Below, in pieces: positions 45,309 to 54,764 of a stretch of DNA of 64,000 bases. This DNA comes from Cupriavidus pauculus (GTDB taxonomy: Bacteria > Pseudomonadota > Gammaproteobacteria > Burkholderiales > Burkholderiaceae), in assembly GCF_008693385.1 (NCBI RefSeq), contig NZ_CP044067.1, positions 3,032,602 through 3,096,601 of the forward strand, written 5' to 3'. Position 1 is the stretch's first letter; each line of letters starts with the position of its first letter. The position numbers were made by a program, and so were the translations under genes. A model generated the notes under the pieces. It saw nothing but the letters and a program-made list of their open reading frames with translations, was not told the origin of the DNA and did not search any database.

Positions 45309-45962
45309 TCATTTGTAGGTGGAAATGAGACCGTGGATCAGCACCGACCAGCCATCCATTGCCACGAACAGCAGCAGCTTGAATGGAATGGCGACGTTGG
45401 TGGGCGTGACCTGCGACAGGCCGAGCGCCATCAGGATGTTCGCGATGACGAGGTCGATGACGATAAAGACCAGGTACAGCAGGAAGCCGATGCGGAAGGC
45501 GGCGGCCAGTTCGCTCACCGTGAAGGAGGGCGCCAGGACGAGCAGGTCGTCCTGCTTGAGCTTGTCGGCCATCTCCGGCGGCCAGATCTCCTTCGCCGAT
45601 TTCATGAAGAACGCGCGGTCGCGCTCGGAGGTGTGCTTGGTCAGGAATTGCCGGAACGGTTCGCGTGCCGCATCGAACAGCACCGCGGCATTGCCGTTCT
45701 CGACGAGGCTGCCGTTCGACATCGACTGCGCGGCGTCATAGGCGGCCTGGCCGACGGGCGCCATCACGAAGCACGAGACGATCAGCGCGATGCCGTTGGT
45801 CACCATCGAAGGCGGCACCTGCTGCGCGCCGAGCGCGTTGCGCAGCAGGCCCAGCACGATGACGATCTTCGTGTACGACGTGACCACCATCGCGAGGAAG
45901 GGCAGCAGCCCCAGCGCGAGCAGCGTGATCAGCAGCGACGCGACGTTGAGATTAGTGCCCAT
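45309..45962 (-). CDS. hrcR: T3SS export apparatus protein HrcR (SctR, FliP family)
   Basis: 217-residue FliP-family protein with four membrane segments. The signature region ALGLLPFLAMVVTSYTKIVI-VLGLLRNALGAQQVPPSMV and the second block FKLLLFVAMDGWSVLIHGLI are intact. Five copies form most of the export gate in the inner membrane. The start overlaps the 3' end of hrcQ by 11 bases, indicating coupled translation. Confidence 0.94.
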   Translation of the reverse strand: MGTNLNVASLLITLLALGLLPFLAMVVTSYTKIVIVLGLLRNALGAQQVPPSMVTNGIALIVSCFVMAPVGQAAYDAAQSMSNGSLVENGNAAVLFDAAREPFRQFLTKHTSERDRAFFMKSAKEIWPPEMADKLKQDDLLVLAPSFTVSELAAAFRIGFLLYLVFIVIDLVIANILMALGLSQVTPTNVAIPFKLLLFVAMDGWSVLIHGLISTYK

Positions 45963-47100
45963 CGACCGTGGCTTGCAGGGGTTGCACGATGCGCACGCCG
46001 AGGTTGTCGCCCACGGCCACCAGTTGTCCGCTTGCTACCGTGTTGCCGCAGCACACGAGCTGGACGATCGCGCCATCGAGCGGCGCGGGCAGTTCGACGA
46101 TGCTGCCGGGGTGCAGGGCGGCGATGGCGTCGAGCGACAGTTCGAGCGTCACGAGTTCCACGCGGACCGGTACGGTCATGGGGCCGAGATCGATGACGGG
46201 GACGTCGGCCTGGGCAGGGACGTCGGGTTTCATGGCCTGTGACGCGTCCGGCGGGAGGGCGGTATCCGGCGCGGCGTCGGCCGCGAGGTCCTGAGTATCG
46301 TGGATCATGGTCAGGGGGCTTTCGAGAATCAGGGTGCTGCCGTCGATGGAGACCGTGGCGTGCGCCTGCATGCCGTGCGCGGTGCCCCATCGCAGCGAGA
46401 GGCCGTGCAGCGGCGCGCCGGCGGTGAAGGGCGCGCGCAGGGGCCAGCCGAGGAGTACGTCGCCGGCGCGGAGGCTTTGGAGGATGTCCAGGCGGAGCGT
46501 GCGGGTGGCGATGTGGAGCCGGCCAGCGATGCGGCCGGTGACGCGATGGCCTGCATGAGATCCGGCTGCATCGTCGATGCCACGGGCGAGGGCGTCGGCG
46601 AGCGACGGGTCGATGGCGTCCACGATGCATGGCATGTCGGTGCCGAGCATCAGCGACAGGCCCGACATGCTCGCCATGTCATGGGCGTCTTCGGTCACGG
46701 CGTTGCGGCCGACGTCGCGGGCGGCATCGCGGTCGAGGTCGCGGGTGAGGTCTCGGACCACGAGCGTGCCGGTATGCGCCGGCTGCAACGCCGCAAGCCA
46801 CGGCGAGAGATACAGGTTCGCCAGCGCCACACGACGCGCATCGTCGTGGTCCGCCGCGATGCTTTCGAGCGCCGGCGAGCTCGCAAGATCGAAACGCAGC
46901 ACCGCGCGTCCCGCATCCGATTCGATCACCACGCGCGCCGGATCCACGATCACGGGCTCGCGTGCCGACACCAGCAGCGTCGCCCCAAGCTGCGCCTGCC
47001 GCGCCAGCGCCGGCAGCATGCGCGACAGCCGGGCCATCGCCGGAGCATGGCGCGGCAACCTGGAGCGCAGCGTATCGACTTGGACGGTCAGGGCGGACAT
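45952..47100 (-). CDS. hrcQ: T3SS cytoplasmic sorting-platform protein HrcQ (SctQ)
   Basis: 382-residue C-ring/sorting-platform component with a divergent N-terminal half and two SpoA (FliM/FliN-like) domains toward the C-terminus, the last being VPVRVELVTLELSLDAIAAL to the end (IVELPAPLDGAIVQLV). It is encoded as a single gene, as in Ralstonia and Xanthomonas, not split into HrcQA/QB as in Pseudomonas syringae. It binds HrcL/HrcN and sorts chaperone-cargo complexes. Confidence 0.85.
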   Translation of the reverse strand: MSALTVQVDTLRSRLPRHAPAMARLSRMLPALARQAQLGATLLVSAREPVIVDPARVVIESDAGRAVLRFDLASSPALESIAADHDDARRVALANLYLSPWLAALQPAHTGTLVVRDLTRDLDRDAARDVGRNAVTEDAHDMASMSGLSLMLGTDMPCIVDAIDPSLADALARGIDDAAGSHAGHRVTGRIAGRLHIATRTLRLDILQSLRAGDVLLGWPLRAPFTAGAPLHGLSLRWGTAHGMQAHATVSIDGSTLILESPLTMIHDTQDLAADAAPDTALPPDASQAMKPDVPAQADVPVIDLGPMTVPVRVELVTLELSLDAIAALHPGSIVELPAPLDGAIVQLVCCGNTVASGQLVAVGDNLGVRIVQPLQATVDGH

Positions 47101-47129
47101 GATGGGCAGGTCTGCGTGGTGTGGGTGCG

Positions 47130-48128
47130 TTATGCGGAAACGATCGCGAGATCGACAGTGCGTCCGGTCCGGAGCGCCAGCCGCGACTTCAATGTATCGC
47201 CGTGCAAGCAGAGTAATTCACGCGATTGCGCGGATTCGCTGTGGAACCGAAGCGACAGGGCATCGGGCGAAATCGTCATCGTGAGCTGCGTATCGGGCAG
47301 GACGCGCGGGTCCGGCGTGATGGTGACCGTACGGGCGGACCCGTCGGACAGGAGGTCTCCGGCACCGCAGAACTCGACGACATCGCGTTCGAGCTGCGTG
47401 ACGAAGGTGGGGGGGAAGGTGCGGGGACCGCGGTCATGGGCGTCGCTGTCGGGATTGCTGCCTCTTGCGCCCGCGCGTGGGGCGGCGAGGGGGGGCAACG
47501 GCGGGCGCTGCCGGGCGAATTGGGCCACGGATCGGTCCACAAATCGACCGCCAACAAGGCCGGCCGGCTTGACGATGCCGCCCAATCCGTCGCGCGAGGG
47601 GACTCCCGCCGCGCCGCTCGCCAGGCCCGACTCCCGCGCATCGCCACCCGACGATGCGTCAGCCGCGCCGCTCGCCAGGCCCGACTCCCGCGCATCGCCA
47701 CCCGACGATGGGTCAGCCGCCCCGCTCGCCAGGCCCGACTCCCGCGCCTCGCCACGCAGCGGTGCGCCGGCCGAATGGCTCGTCTCGTCCGGCTTGCCAC
47801 CGCCGTGCGATGGCTCGGCTGCCTCAGCATCGCGTTCCTCTGGCGCGGGTCGAGGCTCGCGGTCCGCATGTTGTCGAGCGTCGGCCCACAACGCTTCAAG
47901 CGCGTGGCGCGGCGGCTCGGCCAGCGTCGGCGCAGGGTCGGACATAGGCTCATGCCACACACCGCCCGATGGCATCACGGCCGCCGCCGCCCGCCGTTGC
48001 TGCGCATCCAGCATGCGCCGAAACCGGTTTCCAGCCTCGCGCGCCTGCGCATCGGCCGCCGCGCGGTCCTCGGACGTGGAAGCCGGCACGATCCGTACCG
48101 GCGGCATGGGAGTGGGAGTTCGGGTCAT
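47130..48128 (-). CDS. hpaP: T3SS substrate-specificity switch protein HpaP (SctP)
   Basis: 332-residue protein between hrcV and hrcQ. An Ala/Arg-rich N-terminus leads into a low-complexity middle with three 18-residue repeats (ARESGLASGAADPSSGGD type). The C-terminal T3S4-like domain (from about residue 235; LERDVVEFCGAGDLLSDGSA, QLTMTISPDALSLRFHSES) matches the Ralstonia/Xanthomonas HpaP family. HpaP controls the change from pilin to translocator/effector export. The start is MTRTPTPMPP at 48128, five bases after hrcV. Confidence 0.78.
   Translation of the reverse strand: MTRTPTPMPPVRIVPASTSEDRAAADAQAREAGNRFRRMLDAQQRRAAAAVMPSGGVWHEPMSDPAPTLAEPPRHALEALWADARQHADREPRPAPEERDAEAAEPSHGGGKPDETSHSAGAPLRGEARESGLASGAADPSSGGDARESGLASGAADASSGGDARESGLASGAAGVPSRDGLGGIVKPAGLVGGRFVDRSVAQFARQRPPLPPLAAPRAGARGSNPDSDAHDRGPRTFPPTFVTQLERDVVEFCGAGDLLSDGSARTVTITPDPRVLPDTQLTMTISPDALSLRFHSESAQSRELLCLHGDTLKSRLALRTGRTVDLAIVSA
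47611..47757. repeat. 54-bp tandem repeat in hpaP
   Basis: Nearly three copies of a 54-base unit begin at 47611, 47665 and about 47719 and differ at only a few positions. The period is a multiple of three, so the frame is kept (18 residues per unit). Copy-number change would lengthen or shorten the central linker of the ruler/switch protein. Confidence 0.88.
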
Positions 48129-48133
48129 GGCGA

Positions 48134-50113
48134 TCAGAGCGACAGGCTGCCGACCAGCTGCAGGTCGATCTCGCCGTTGAGTTCCTGAAACGAGTACACA
48201 TCGAGCCGTTCGAAGCGCCGCTCGATCAACCGGCGGAAATAGCGCCGGATATCGGCCGCGGTCACCACAGCCAGCCGATCGGGCGGCCCTTCGCCGTTGG
48301 GACCGTTCGCGAGTTTCTCCAGCCGCTGCAGGATCATCTCGATCACGCGCGGCTCCAGCGTCAGGAAGTTGCCGGCCGGCGTCGGCTTGATCGACTGCCG
48401 AATCGTCTGCTCGAGCTCCTGGTCCAGCACGATGGCCGGCAACTGGCGCGACCCACGCGTGGCACGGTGCGCGATCATCCGGCCCAGGTCGCTGCGCACG
48501 TATTCGGTCAGCATCACGAGATCCTTCTCCTTCGGGCCCCATGCGACGAGGCTTTCCAGAATCGAACGGATATCGCGAATCGGAATCTGCTCCTCCAGCA
48601 GCCGCCGCAGCACGTCGGCGATCTTCTGCACGGGAAGCGCCTTCTGCGCTTCGGACACGAGTCCCGGATACGTCTCGGTAATCCGCTCGAGAATCCACTG
48701 CGCTTCCTGCACGCCGATAAACAGCCGGGCCTCGCGCCGCAGCGTCTCCACCGCGTGTTCGGCGATGCGCGCCTCGCGTTCCTCCTCGGGCGTCTTGTTG
48801 CCGGCCGCGTCGAGGTCGCCCGACGCCACGGGCACGTCGTGGACGAGCACGTCGTAGGTCAGTCCCGCCAGCTGCTCGTCCCCCCAGAACACGATGCCCG
48901 GAAAGGGCAGGCCGAGCTCCTCGGCCACGATGCGGCGCCCGGTCTCGAACGCCTGGTCGAGCTTCTCCAGGTCGAGCTTGTCGGCCAGATCGCGCGACAG
49001 CTTGACCGCAAGCGGCGCGGCAAACGCCGGCGCATTGCGCAGGATGCTGCCGGTATCCTGCTTGGCGCCCTCGCGCTGCAGCGACGTCAGCGCTTCGTCG
49101 GCATCGTTGTTGCGCCGCAGGGCGGCGCGGCGCACCGCATGGCCGCCACCGTAGAGGCCGCCAGCCAGCAGCAGGAAGATCGTCGACGGAAAGCCGGGCA
49201 CCAGCGCAAAGCCGGCAAGCAGGACAGAGGCGGTGGAGAGCGCGCGCGAGCTCGTCGACAGCTGCGCAAGAATCTCCATGCCCAGCGAACGCGGCTTCTC
49301 GTGCTCCTTGGAGACGCGCGTGATCATGATGCCGGCCGCCACCGAGATCAGCAGCGAGGGAATCTGCGACACCATGGCGTCACCGATCGACAGCACCGAG
49401 AAGCGCGAGGCCGCCTCGGCGGCGGACATCCCGTGGTAGCTCGTGCCGATGACGATACCGGCCACGATATTGACCATCGTGATGACGAGACCCGCGATGG
49501 CATCGCCCTTGACGAACTTCATCGCGCCATCCATGCCGCCGTGCAGCTGGCTCTCGATGGCCAGCATCTCGCGGCGCTCGCGCGCTTCGTCGGCGGTCAT
49601 GTTGCCGGCACGCACATCGGCGTCGATACTCATCTGCTTGCCCGGCATCGCATCGAGCGTAAAGCGCGCGCCGACCTCGGCCACGCGCTCCGAGCCCTTG
49701 GCGATCACGATGAACTGCACGGTCGTGATGATCAGGAACACCACGAGGCCCACCACGAGATTGCCCCCGACCACGAGCTGACCGAAGCTCTCGATGATGT
49801 GCCCGGCATCGGCCTTGAGCAGAATGGACTTGGTGGAGGCGATGTTCAGCGACAGCCGGAATAGCGTGGTGAACAGCAGCAGCGAGGGGAATGCCGAGAG
49901 CGACGTGGCGCTTGGCACGTACATCGTGGCCGTCAGCAGGATCACGCTGAGCATGATGTTGATGGACAGCAGGGTGTCGATGACGATCGTCGGCAGCGGC
50001 AGGATCATCAACGCCACGATGGCGACGATCAGCGCGGCGATGCTGAACTCGCCGGAATAGTCCTTCAGGACGGAGTTTGCCGTCGCGGCTTGTGACGCGC
50101 GTGGATTGGACAT
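48134..50113 (-). CDS. hrcV: T3SS major export apparatus protein HrcV (SctV, FlhA family)
   Basis: 659-residue FlhA-family protein. Seven to eight membrane helices lie in residues about 20-320. The FHIPEP signature is AEVGARFTLDAMPGKQMSID near residue 150. A large cytoplasmic domain runs from about residue 340 and forms the nonameric export-gate ring (LPFPGIVFWGDEQL; WILERITETYPGLVSEAQKA). The start at 50113 lies one base after the hrcU stop, with GAGG upstream. It accepts chaperone-bound substrates. Confidence 0.95.
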   Translation of the reverse strand: MSNPRASQAATANSVLKDYSGEFSIAALIVAIVALMILPLPTIVIDTLLSINIMLSVILLTATMYVPSATSLSAFPSLLLFTTLFRLSLNIASTKSILLKADAGHIIESFGQLVVGGNLVVGLVVFLIITTVQFIVIAKGSERVAEVGARFTLDAMPGKQMSIDADVRAGNMTADEARERREMLAIESQLHGGMDGAMKFVKGDAIAGLVITMVNIVAGIVIGTSYHGMSAAEAASRFSVLSIGDAMVSQIPSLLISVAAGIMITRVSKEHEKPRSLGMEILAQLSTSSRALSTASVLLAGFALVPGFPSTIFLLLAGGLYGGGHAVRRAALRRNNDADEALTSLQREGAKQDTGSILRNAPAFAAPLAVKLSRDLADKLDLEKLDQAFETGRRIVAEELGLPFPGIVFWGDEQLAGLTYDVLVHDVPVASGDLDAAGNKTPEEEREARIAEHAVETLRREARLFIGVQEAQWILERITETYPGLVSEAQKALPVQKIADVLRRLLEEQIPIRDIRSILESLVAWGPKEKDLVMLTEYVRSDLGRMIAHRATRGSRQLPAIVLDQELEQTIRQSIKPTPAGNFLTLEPRVIEMILQRLEKLANGPNGEGPPDRLAVVTAADIRRYFRRLIERRFERLDVYSFQELNGEIDLQLVGSLSL

Positions 50114-50114
50114 G

Positions 50115-51185
50115 TCAGTGGACCTCGGGTTGGTCGTGGGCATCGGCCGCGGGGGTGAGTTGCGCAACCCATGCGAGCACTTCGGCGACGGCTTCGAACA
50201 GCGGTTCTGGCACGGCCTGCTCGAGCGGAACGGTGTAGAGCGCGCGCGCGAGCGGCGGCGCGGGGACGATCGGCACGCCGCACGCTTCCGCGCGTTCCCG
50301 AATGGCCAGCGCATCGGCATCGACGCCCTTGGCGATCACGCGCGGCAGGCCGTGTTCCTCCGCCACGTAGCGAATCGCCACGGCGTAGTGGGTCGGGTTG
50401 ACGACGACGGCGTTGGCCTGCTCGACGTTGGCGACGGGGCCGTTGGCAATTTCGCGCGCAATGGACTTGCGCTTGGACTTGATCTCGGGATTCCCTTCGG
50501 ATTCCTTGAACTCGCGCTTGACCTCGTCCTTCGACATGCGGTGCTCGCGGATAAACAGCCAGTACTGCAGGCCATAGTCGGCCGCGCCGATCAGCAGGAA
50601 CAGCACGCCGGCCGCGGCGATAAAGCGCCACAGCAGGATCCATATCACCGCGACCACGTCGGCCACCGACTGGTAGGCCAGCGCGGCCGTGGTCGGCAGC
50701 AGCAGCATCGTCAGCTTGATGAGCACGGCCACCAGGATCGCGGCCTTGAGCACCATCTTGACCAGATCGAGCAGCGAGCGCAGCGAGAACAGCTTCTTGA
50801 TGCCGGCGGCCGGGTTGATCGCGTCGAGCTTCAGTTCGACCGACTTGAACGACACGTTGAAGCCCGTCTGGGCGACGAGCGCGGCGGCCGGCAGGACGAT
50901 GGCCACGCCCAGCAGCGGCAGCAGCACCCATCCAGCCTCGATGCTCACCGCGATGAGGAAGGCACCGATGTCGAACCTTGGCGAGGCGATGCGGCCCACG
51001 TCGAGCGCCACATGCATGAGGTTGCGCAGGTGCTCGCCCATGAAGCCGGCCGCGCCGGACATGGCGGCGCCCGCGCCGATCAGCAGCGCGCCGGCCGCCA
51101 GATCGGTACTCTTGGGCGACTTGCCCTCGCGCTTGGCATCGTCGAGCTTCTTGTGTGTCGGGGCTTCGGTCTTTTCGTCTGACAT
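50115..51185 (-). CDS. hrcU: T3SS export switch protein HrcU (SctU, FlhB family)
   Basis: 356-residue protein. The N-terminal signature EKTEAPTHKKLDDAKREGK is followed by four membrane helices (residues about 28-210) and a cytoplasmic domain with the self-cleavage site NPTH near residue 262 (VVVNPTHYAVAIRYV). Autocleavage switches substrate class. It is the first gene of the minus-strand hrp operon, 41 bases downstream of a matching -10 element of a PIP-box promoter. Confidence 0.95.
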   Translation of the reverse strand: MSDEKTEAPTHKKLDDAKREGKSPKSTDLAAGALLIGAGAAMSGAAGFMGEHLRNLMHVALDVGRIASPRFDIGAFLIAVSIEAGWVLLPLLGVAIVLPAAALVAQTGFNVSFKSVELKLDAINPAAGIKKLFSLRSLLDLVKMVLKAAILVAVLIKLTMLLLPTTAALAYQSVADVVAVIWILLWRFIAAAGVLFLLIGAADYGLQYWLFIREHRMSKDEVKREFKESEGNPEIKSKRKSIAREIANGPVANVEQANAVVVNPTHYAVAIRYVAEEHGLPRVIAKGVDADALAIRERAEACGVPIVPAPPLARALYTVPLEQAVPEPLFEAVAEVLAWVAQLTPAADAHDQPEVH

Positions 51186-51225
51186 GATGCGCGCGATGGA
51201 ATCGCTCAGGCTGGCAACGCTGGCG

Positions 51226-51287
51226 ATGGTGCGCGGGTGGCGGCCGGCGCGGGCGAGCCGAACCGAAGCGGCGCGGCGGCGGGCGAA
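51226..51287 (-). promoter_or_regulatory. PIP/hrpII-box promoter of the hrcU operon
   Basis: On the minus strand TTCGC (51287-51283), 15 bases, TTCGG (51267-51263), 31 bases, then CACCAT (51231-51226). This fits the full plant-inducible-promoter rule TTCGB-N15-TTCGB-N30-32-YANNNT. Such boxes are bound by HrpB/HrpX AraC activators, and hrpB is encoded in this window. Confidence 0.85.
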
Positions 51288-51301
51288 GCGGGCGGTGCGG
51301 C

Positions 51302-51363
51302 TTCGGCTCCGGCGTGCTGTCTTCGCATGCGGACCGGTGGGTCCGGCGGCCTGCGCCCACACT
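51302..51363 (+). promoter_or_regulatory. PIP/hrpII-box promoter of the hrpB1 operon
   Basis: TTCGG (51302-51306), 15 bases, TTCGC (51322-51326), 31 bases, then CACACT (51358-51363) as YANNNT -10. The match is complete. It is arranged back to back with the hrcU box, only 14 bases apart, so one HrpB-bound region can drive both halves of the apparatus. Confidence 0.87.
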
Positions 51364-51396
51364 CCAGTCCCAGATTCCGCCCCGCTGGAGACCATC

Positions 51397-51873
51397 GTGC
51401 TCGACATGACCGAATGCCCGGATTCCCTCGTATCCGCCCTGATCGAACTGCTCGTCACGAGCGTGAACAAGCAGTACAACCACGAGGCGGAGCGACTGCT
51501 GTCGGCCCTGCACGTGATGCGGCCGCGCTTCCGGGAGCTGCATATCTACGACGTCTGGCTCATGATGGGCCGCAAGCGTTACGACGACGCGGCCCGCACG
51601 CTGCGCGACCTCGAGTCGCAGACGCTGCAGGCACCGTTCAATGCCTACGTGGCGGCGCTGCTGGCCACGTGCCTGTTCTCGCTGCGGGACCCGGGCTGGC
51701 AGATGTTCGCCAACCAGGTGCTGGCGGGCGAGGAGGATCCCGAATCCGTGCGGCTTGTCAATCTGCTGATGGGACGCAAGGAAGAGGAGGGCGCCCCCCG
51801 TGCCCTGACGACGACGGCCGAGCGTTCGGCGGATCGTTCCCCTTACTCCACCACCCACTTCCTGCGCGTCTGA
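51397..51873 (+). CDS. hrpB1: T3SS protein HrpB1 (HrpK of Ralstonia; SctG-like)
   Basis: 158-residue all-helical TPR-like protein ([40 protein letters not shown]). Family HrpB1/HrpK is found only in the Ralstonia/Xanthomonas/Burkholderia hrp type. In Xanthomonas HrpB1 is periplasmic, binds peptidoglycan and helps assemble the apparatus. The GTG at 51397 has GGAG at good spacing; ATG 51406 is the alternative. It is the first gene of the plus-strand operon. Confidence 0.85.
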   Translation: MLDMTECPDSLVSALIELLVTSVNKQYNHEAERLLSALHVMRPRFRELHIYDVWLMMGRKRYDDAARTLRDLESQTLQAPFNAYVAALLATCLFSLRDPGWQMFANQVLAGEEDPESVRLVNLLMGRKEEEGAPRALTTTAERSADRSPYSTTHFLRV

Positions 51874-51893
51874 GCGCCCGAGGAGAGCCCAGC

Positions 51894-52385
51894 ATGTCCA
51901 TGATCGATCCTTCCATCGGTGCCATTCAGGCCATCGGCGCCATCGACGGTCCGTCGCGCGTGGCGCCGGCTGCGGCGGCGAGCGCTTCCGGGCCGTTCCC
52001 GCCGAACGGCGTCGGTACCGGCGATGCGGCCAGCGTGTCGAAGACGGCCGTGCCGCCGGCCTCGCCCGAGTCCGAGGCACGCTTTCGCCAGTTGCTGGAC
52101 CGCGCCGCGTCCGATATGCAGACGCGCAGCCTCGAGGCCAGCCCGGCACAGCGACCGTCGGCGATCACGGAGATCGTCGGGGCGCAGGACGACATGTTCA
52201 ATCAGCTGCAGCATCGCGTGCAGGCCTTCCAGGAGGCGGCGCCCACGATGGATCAGCGCGAGATGACCGCGCAGATGGTGCAGCTGCAGTACCACATGGC
52301 CGATGCGATGGCGCGTCTCGAGCTTGGGGTCGGCTTTGCGCAGGGTGGCAAGAGCGCGGTCCAGAACCTGATGAAGAACCAATAG
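51894..52385 (+). CDS. hrpB2: T3SS inner-rod protein HrpB2 (SctI)
   Basis: 163-residue protein. A disordered, Ala/Pro-rich N-terminus is followed by a helical C-terminal half ([40 protein letters not shown], then [18 protein letters not shown]) typical of HrpB2/SctI rod proteins. It is an early secreted subunit joining the export gate to the pilus. It lies between hrpB1 and hrcJ as in Ralstonia and Xanthomonas. The start ATG 51894 has GGAGAG upstream. Confidence 0.87.
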   Translation: MSMIDPSIGAIQAIGAIDGPSRVAPAAAASASGPFPPNGVGTGDAASVSKTAVPPASPESEARFRQLLDRAASDMQTRSLEASPAQRPSAITEIVGAQDDMFNQLQHRVQAFQEAAPTMDQREMTAQMVQLQYHMADAMARLELGVGFAQGGKSAVQNLMKNQ

Positions 52386-52390
52386 CGATC

Positions 52391-53146
52391 ATGGCCACCG
52401 CGACCCTGCGTCTCCTCCTCGGGCTTGCGCTCGCGCTGCTGCTGACGGGCTGCAACAAGCAGCTTTACTCGCAGCTGAACGAGAACGAGGTGGACGAGAT
52501 GATGAGCGTGCTGTTCGACGCCGGCCTGCATCCGGACAAGGAAACGCCCGACAGCGGCAAGACCTGGACAGTCACGGTGCCGGGCGACGATTTTCCCGAT
52601 GCGATGAAGGCGCTGCGCGCGCATGGGCTGCCGCGCGAGAAGTACTCGAATCTCGGCGACATGTTCAAGAAGGAAGGGCTGATCTCCACGCCGACCGAGG
52701 AGCGGGTGCGGTTTATCTATGGGGTGTCGCAGCAGCTGTCGGCGGTGCTGTCGCGCGTGGACGGGGTGTCGTTCGCGAGTGTGCAGATCGTGTTGCCGAA
52801 CAACGACCCGCTGTCGAATGTGGTCAAGCCGTCGTCGGCGGCGGTGTTTATCAAGTATCGGCCGAACACGGATGTGGCGTCGCTGTTGCCGAGCATCAAG
52901 AATCTGGTGATGCATAGCGTGGAGGGGCTGACGTACGAGAACGTGAGCGTGACGTTTATTCCGGCGGAGGTGCAACGCACGGTGCGGCGGAAGTCGTCGA
53001 TGTCGTGGGTGTGGCTCGGCATCGGGGCGGCCGTGCTGGTGGCGCTTGGCGTTGGCGGGTTCGTGTTACGCGACCGGATCGCGGCGGCGGTGTCCGATCG
53101 CCGCCGGGGCACGCGCGCCCGGCCGGCTGCCGGGGCGGCGACATGA
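52391..53146 (+). CDS. hrcJ: T3SS inner-membrane ring lipoprotein HrcJ (SctJ)
   Basis: 251-residue YscJ/FliF-family lipoprotein. The signal peptide has a lipobox LLTGC (Cys about residue 21). Two ring-building domains follow ([40 protein letters not shown] region), then a C-terminal membrane helix ([20 protein letters not shown]). It forms the inner ring with HrcD around the export gate. Its stop overlaps the hrpB4 start. Confidence 0.95.
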   Translation: MATATLRLLLGLALALLLTGCNKQLYSQLNENEVDEMMSVLFDAGLHPDKETPDSGKTWTVTVPGDDFPDAMKALRAHGLPREKYSNLGDMFKKEGLISTPTEERVRFIYGVSQQLSAVLSRVDGVSFASVQIVLPNNDPLSNVVKPSSAAVFIKYRPNTDVASLLPSIKNLVMHSVEGLTYENVSVTFIPAEVQRTVRRKSSMSWVWLGIGAAVLVALGVGGFVLRDRIAAAVSDRRRGTRARPAAGAAT

Positions 53147-53982
53147 GCGAGGTAGCACTCCCTGTCGAGGCCGACCCCGAAGGCGCTCGCCCGGCTGACG
53201 TGCCGGCCGACGTCGGGCACGGTATCCAAACCGGCGCGCCTGTCGGCGCCGGGCGTGCCCCCCAGGCTGGCGTTGCCGGCGGTATCCAAGCTGGCGCTCG
53301 GCTCGACCCGGGATCGGGTGCCTGCGCCGGCGCGCCCGCCGAGTTCCCGTTGGCTGCGCCCGCCGAGCTCGCGCTGGCGATGGTTGCGCTGCGCGCCTAC
53401 GCGGCGCGGCTGGGTGAGGGCCTGGGGGCCGGCCGGGGCGGGCGCGCGCAGCGCTGGACCCGGGCCGCGTTGCTGCCCCGCGCGGTGCCGGCCGAGGCGT
53501 TCCTGCGGCCCGTGGCGCGGCTCTGCGTCGCGGAGCCCGGGCGGCGGCGGCAGGTGCTGGTACTGCGCGCGCTATTTGCCCGACGGTCCGCCGTCCGGCG
53601 CTGCATCGACCGTGCAAGCCTGTCCGCCATGGGCATCGCTGTTGGCGGTGCCGCCCTCCTGACGCAGCTTCGCGGCGCGGCTGCTGACGACGGCGAGACG
53701 GCACTGGCCTTGCCCGCGACCCTCGACGCGGACACACTGGCCGCCGACGGCCTCGCCCGCCTCGTCGCCGGCGAGCCCGCCGCAGCCGAGCTTGCCGCCC
53801 TCGCGGGCTATCCGAGCGGGCCCGCCCCCGCGGGCTATTCGCAAGGGCAAGACGGCCAGTATCTTGCCGCAGGCAACTCCCCGTCCGCTCGGCGGCATCA
53901 AGACGCGACCCTGGAAGCGACCCGAACGGAGAACGAGCGATTCTTTCAACGTCTGTCGCAATGGATGCCGGAGCAACCATGA
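53143..53982 (+). CDS. hrpB4: T3SS sorting-platform adaptor HrpB4 (SctK)
   Basis: 279-residue protein between hrcJ and hrpB5, the invariant place of hrpB4. The N-terminal 65 residues are a low-complexity Gly/Ala/Pro stretch with repeated GIQTGAP/GIQAGAR motifs, probably disordered. The folded part (from about 70) is helix-rich and Arg/Ala-rich ([20 protein letters not shown]). SctK proteins connect the sorting platform to the HrcD ring. It overlaps hrcJ (4 bases) and hrpB5 (4 bases). Confidence 0.78.
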   Translation: MSEVALPVEADPEGARPADVPADVGHGIQTGAPVGAGRAPQAGVAGGIQAGARLDPGSGACAGAPAEFPLAAPAELALAMVALRAYAARLGEGLGAGRGGRAQRWTRAALLPRAVPAEAFLRPVARLCVAEPGRRRQVLVLRALFARRSAVRRCIDRASLSAMGIAVGGAALLTQLRGAAADDGETALALPATLDADTLAADGLARLVAGEPAAAELAALAGYPSGPAPAGYSQGQDGQYLAAGNSPSARRHQDATLEATRTENERFFQRLSQWMPEQP

Positions 53983-54764
53983 TCGTCTGGCTCGACCGCA
54001 AGCACCGCTACCCGACCGGCGTCGGCATAGAAGCCGACGTCCTGCGCGCCGACGAATACGCCGCCGTCCTGTCGATCGACGACGCGCTCGCCCGCGCGGA
54101 AGCGCAGGCGCGCGCGATCGTCGGCGACGCCCACTCGCAGGCCGCATCGATCCGGCACGCGGCCACCGAAGACGCCCACGCCACCGACGCCGCCGCACAG
54201 GCCCGCTGGGAAGCCGCCGCAGCGGAAGGCTACGAAGCCGGCCTGCAACGCGCGCTCGACGAGGCCAACGCCGTCATGCTGCGCGAGGCAAACGATGCCT
54301 ACACGGCAATGGCCAGCGCCCAGGCGCGCCTCGCGCATCTGGTGATGGCGGCCGTAGAGCGCGTGGTCTGCGAAAGCGACCGCGATGCGCTCTTCGCGCG
54401 CGTCACCCTGCGGCTCCAGCGCCTCATCGACGAAGCATCGTTCGTCGTGCTGACGGTCCACCCCGACGACGTCGCGCGCGCACGCGAAGCGCTGAGCCTG
54501 CTGCGCGACACGGTAGGCCGCCAGGCCGCCCTCGACGTCGTGCCCGACGCCAGCGCCCCCGCCGGCAGTTGCCGCTGCGAATGGGACAACGGCGTCTTCG
54601 TGACGAGCCTCGAGGAGGAGATGGCATCGCTGCGCCGGCTGCTCGAGCGCGAACTCATGGCCGTGCCCGCATCGGGGCAGGAAACCCCGGCGGAGGACGA
54701 GATGCCGCCCGCCGATGACGGTCCGCATGACGTCCATATGGTCTACCGAGAGGCCACCGCATGA
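53979..54764 (+). CDS. hrpB5: T3SS ATPase stator HrpB5 / HrcL (SctL, FliH family)
   Basis: 261-residue FliH/YscL-like stator that links the HrcN ATPase to HrcQ. The conserved MIVWLDRK start leads into a long charged coiled coil (residues about 35-110, [20 protein letters not shown]) and a C-terminal V-ATPase-E-like domain ([40 protein letters not shown]). Both ends overlap neighbours by four bases. An in-frame ATG at 53961 lies inside hrpB4 and is less likely. Confidence 0.88.
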   Translation: MIVWLDRKHRYPTGVGIEADVLRADEYAAVLSIDDALARAEAQARAIVGDAHSQAASIRHAATEDAHATDAAAQARWEAAAAEGYEAGLQRALDEANAVMLREANDAYTAMASAQARLAHLVMAAVERVVCESDRDALFARVTLRLQRLIDEASFVVLTVHPDDVARAREALSLLRDTVGRQAALDVVPDASAPAGSCRCEWDNGVFVTSLEEEMASLRRLLERELMAVPASGQETPAEDEMPPADDGPHDVHMVYREATA

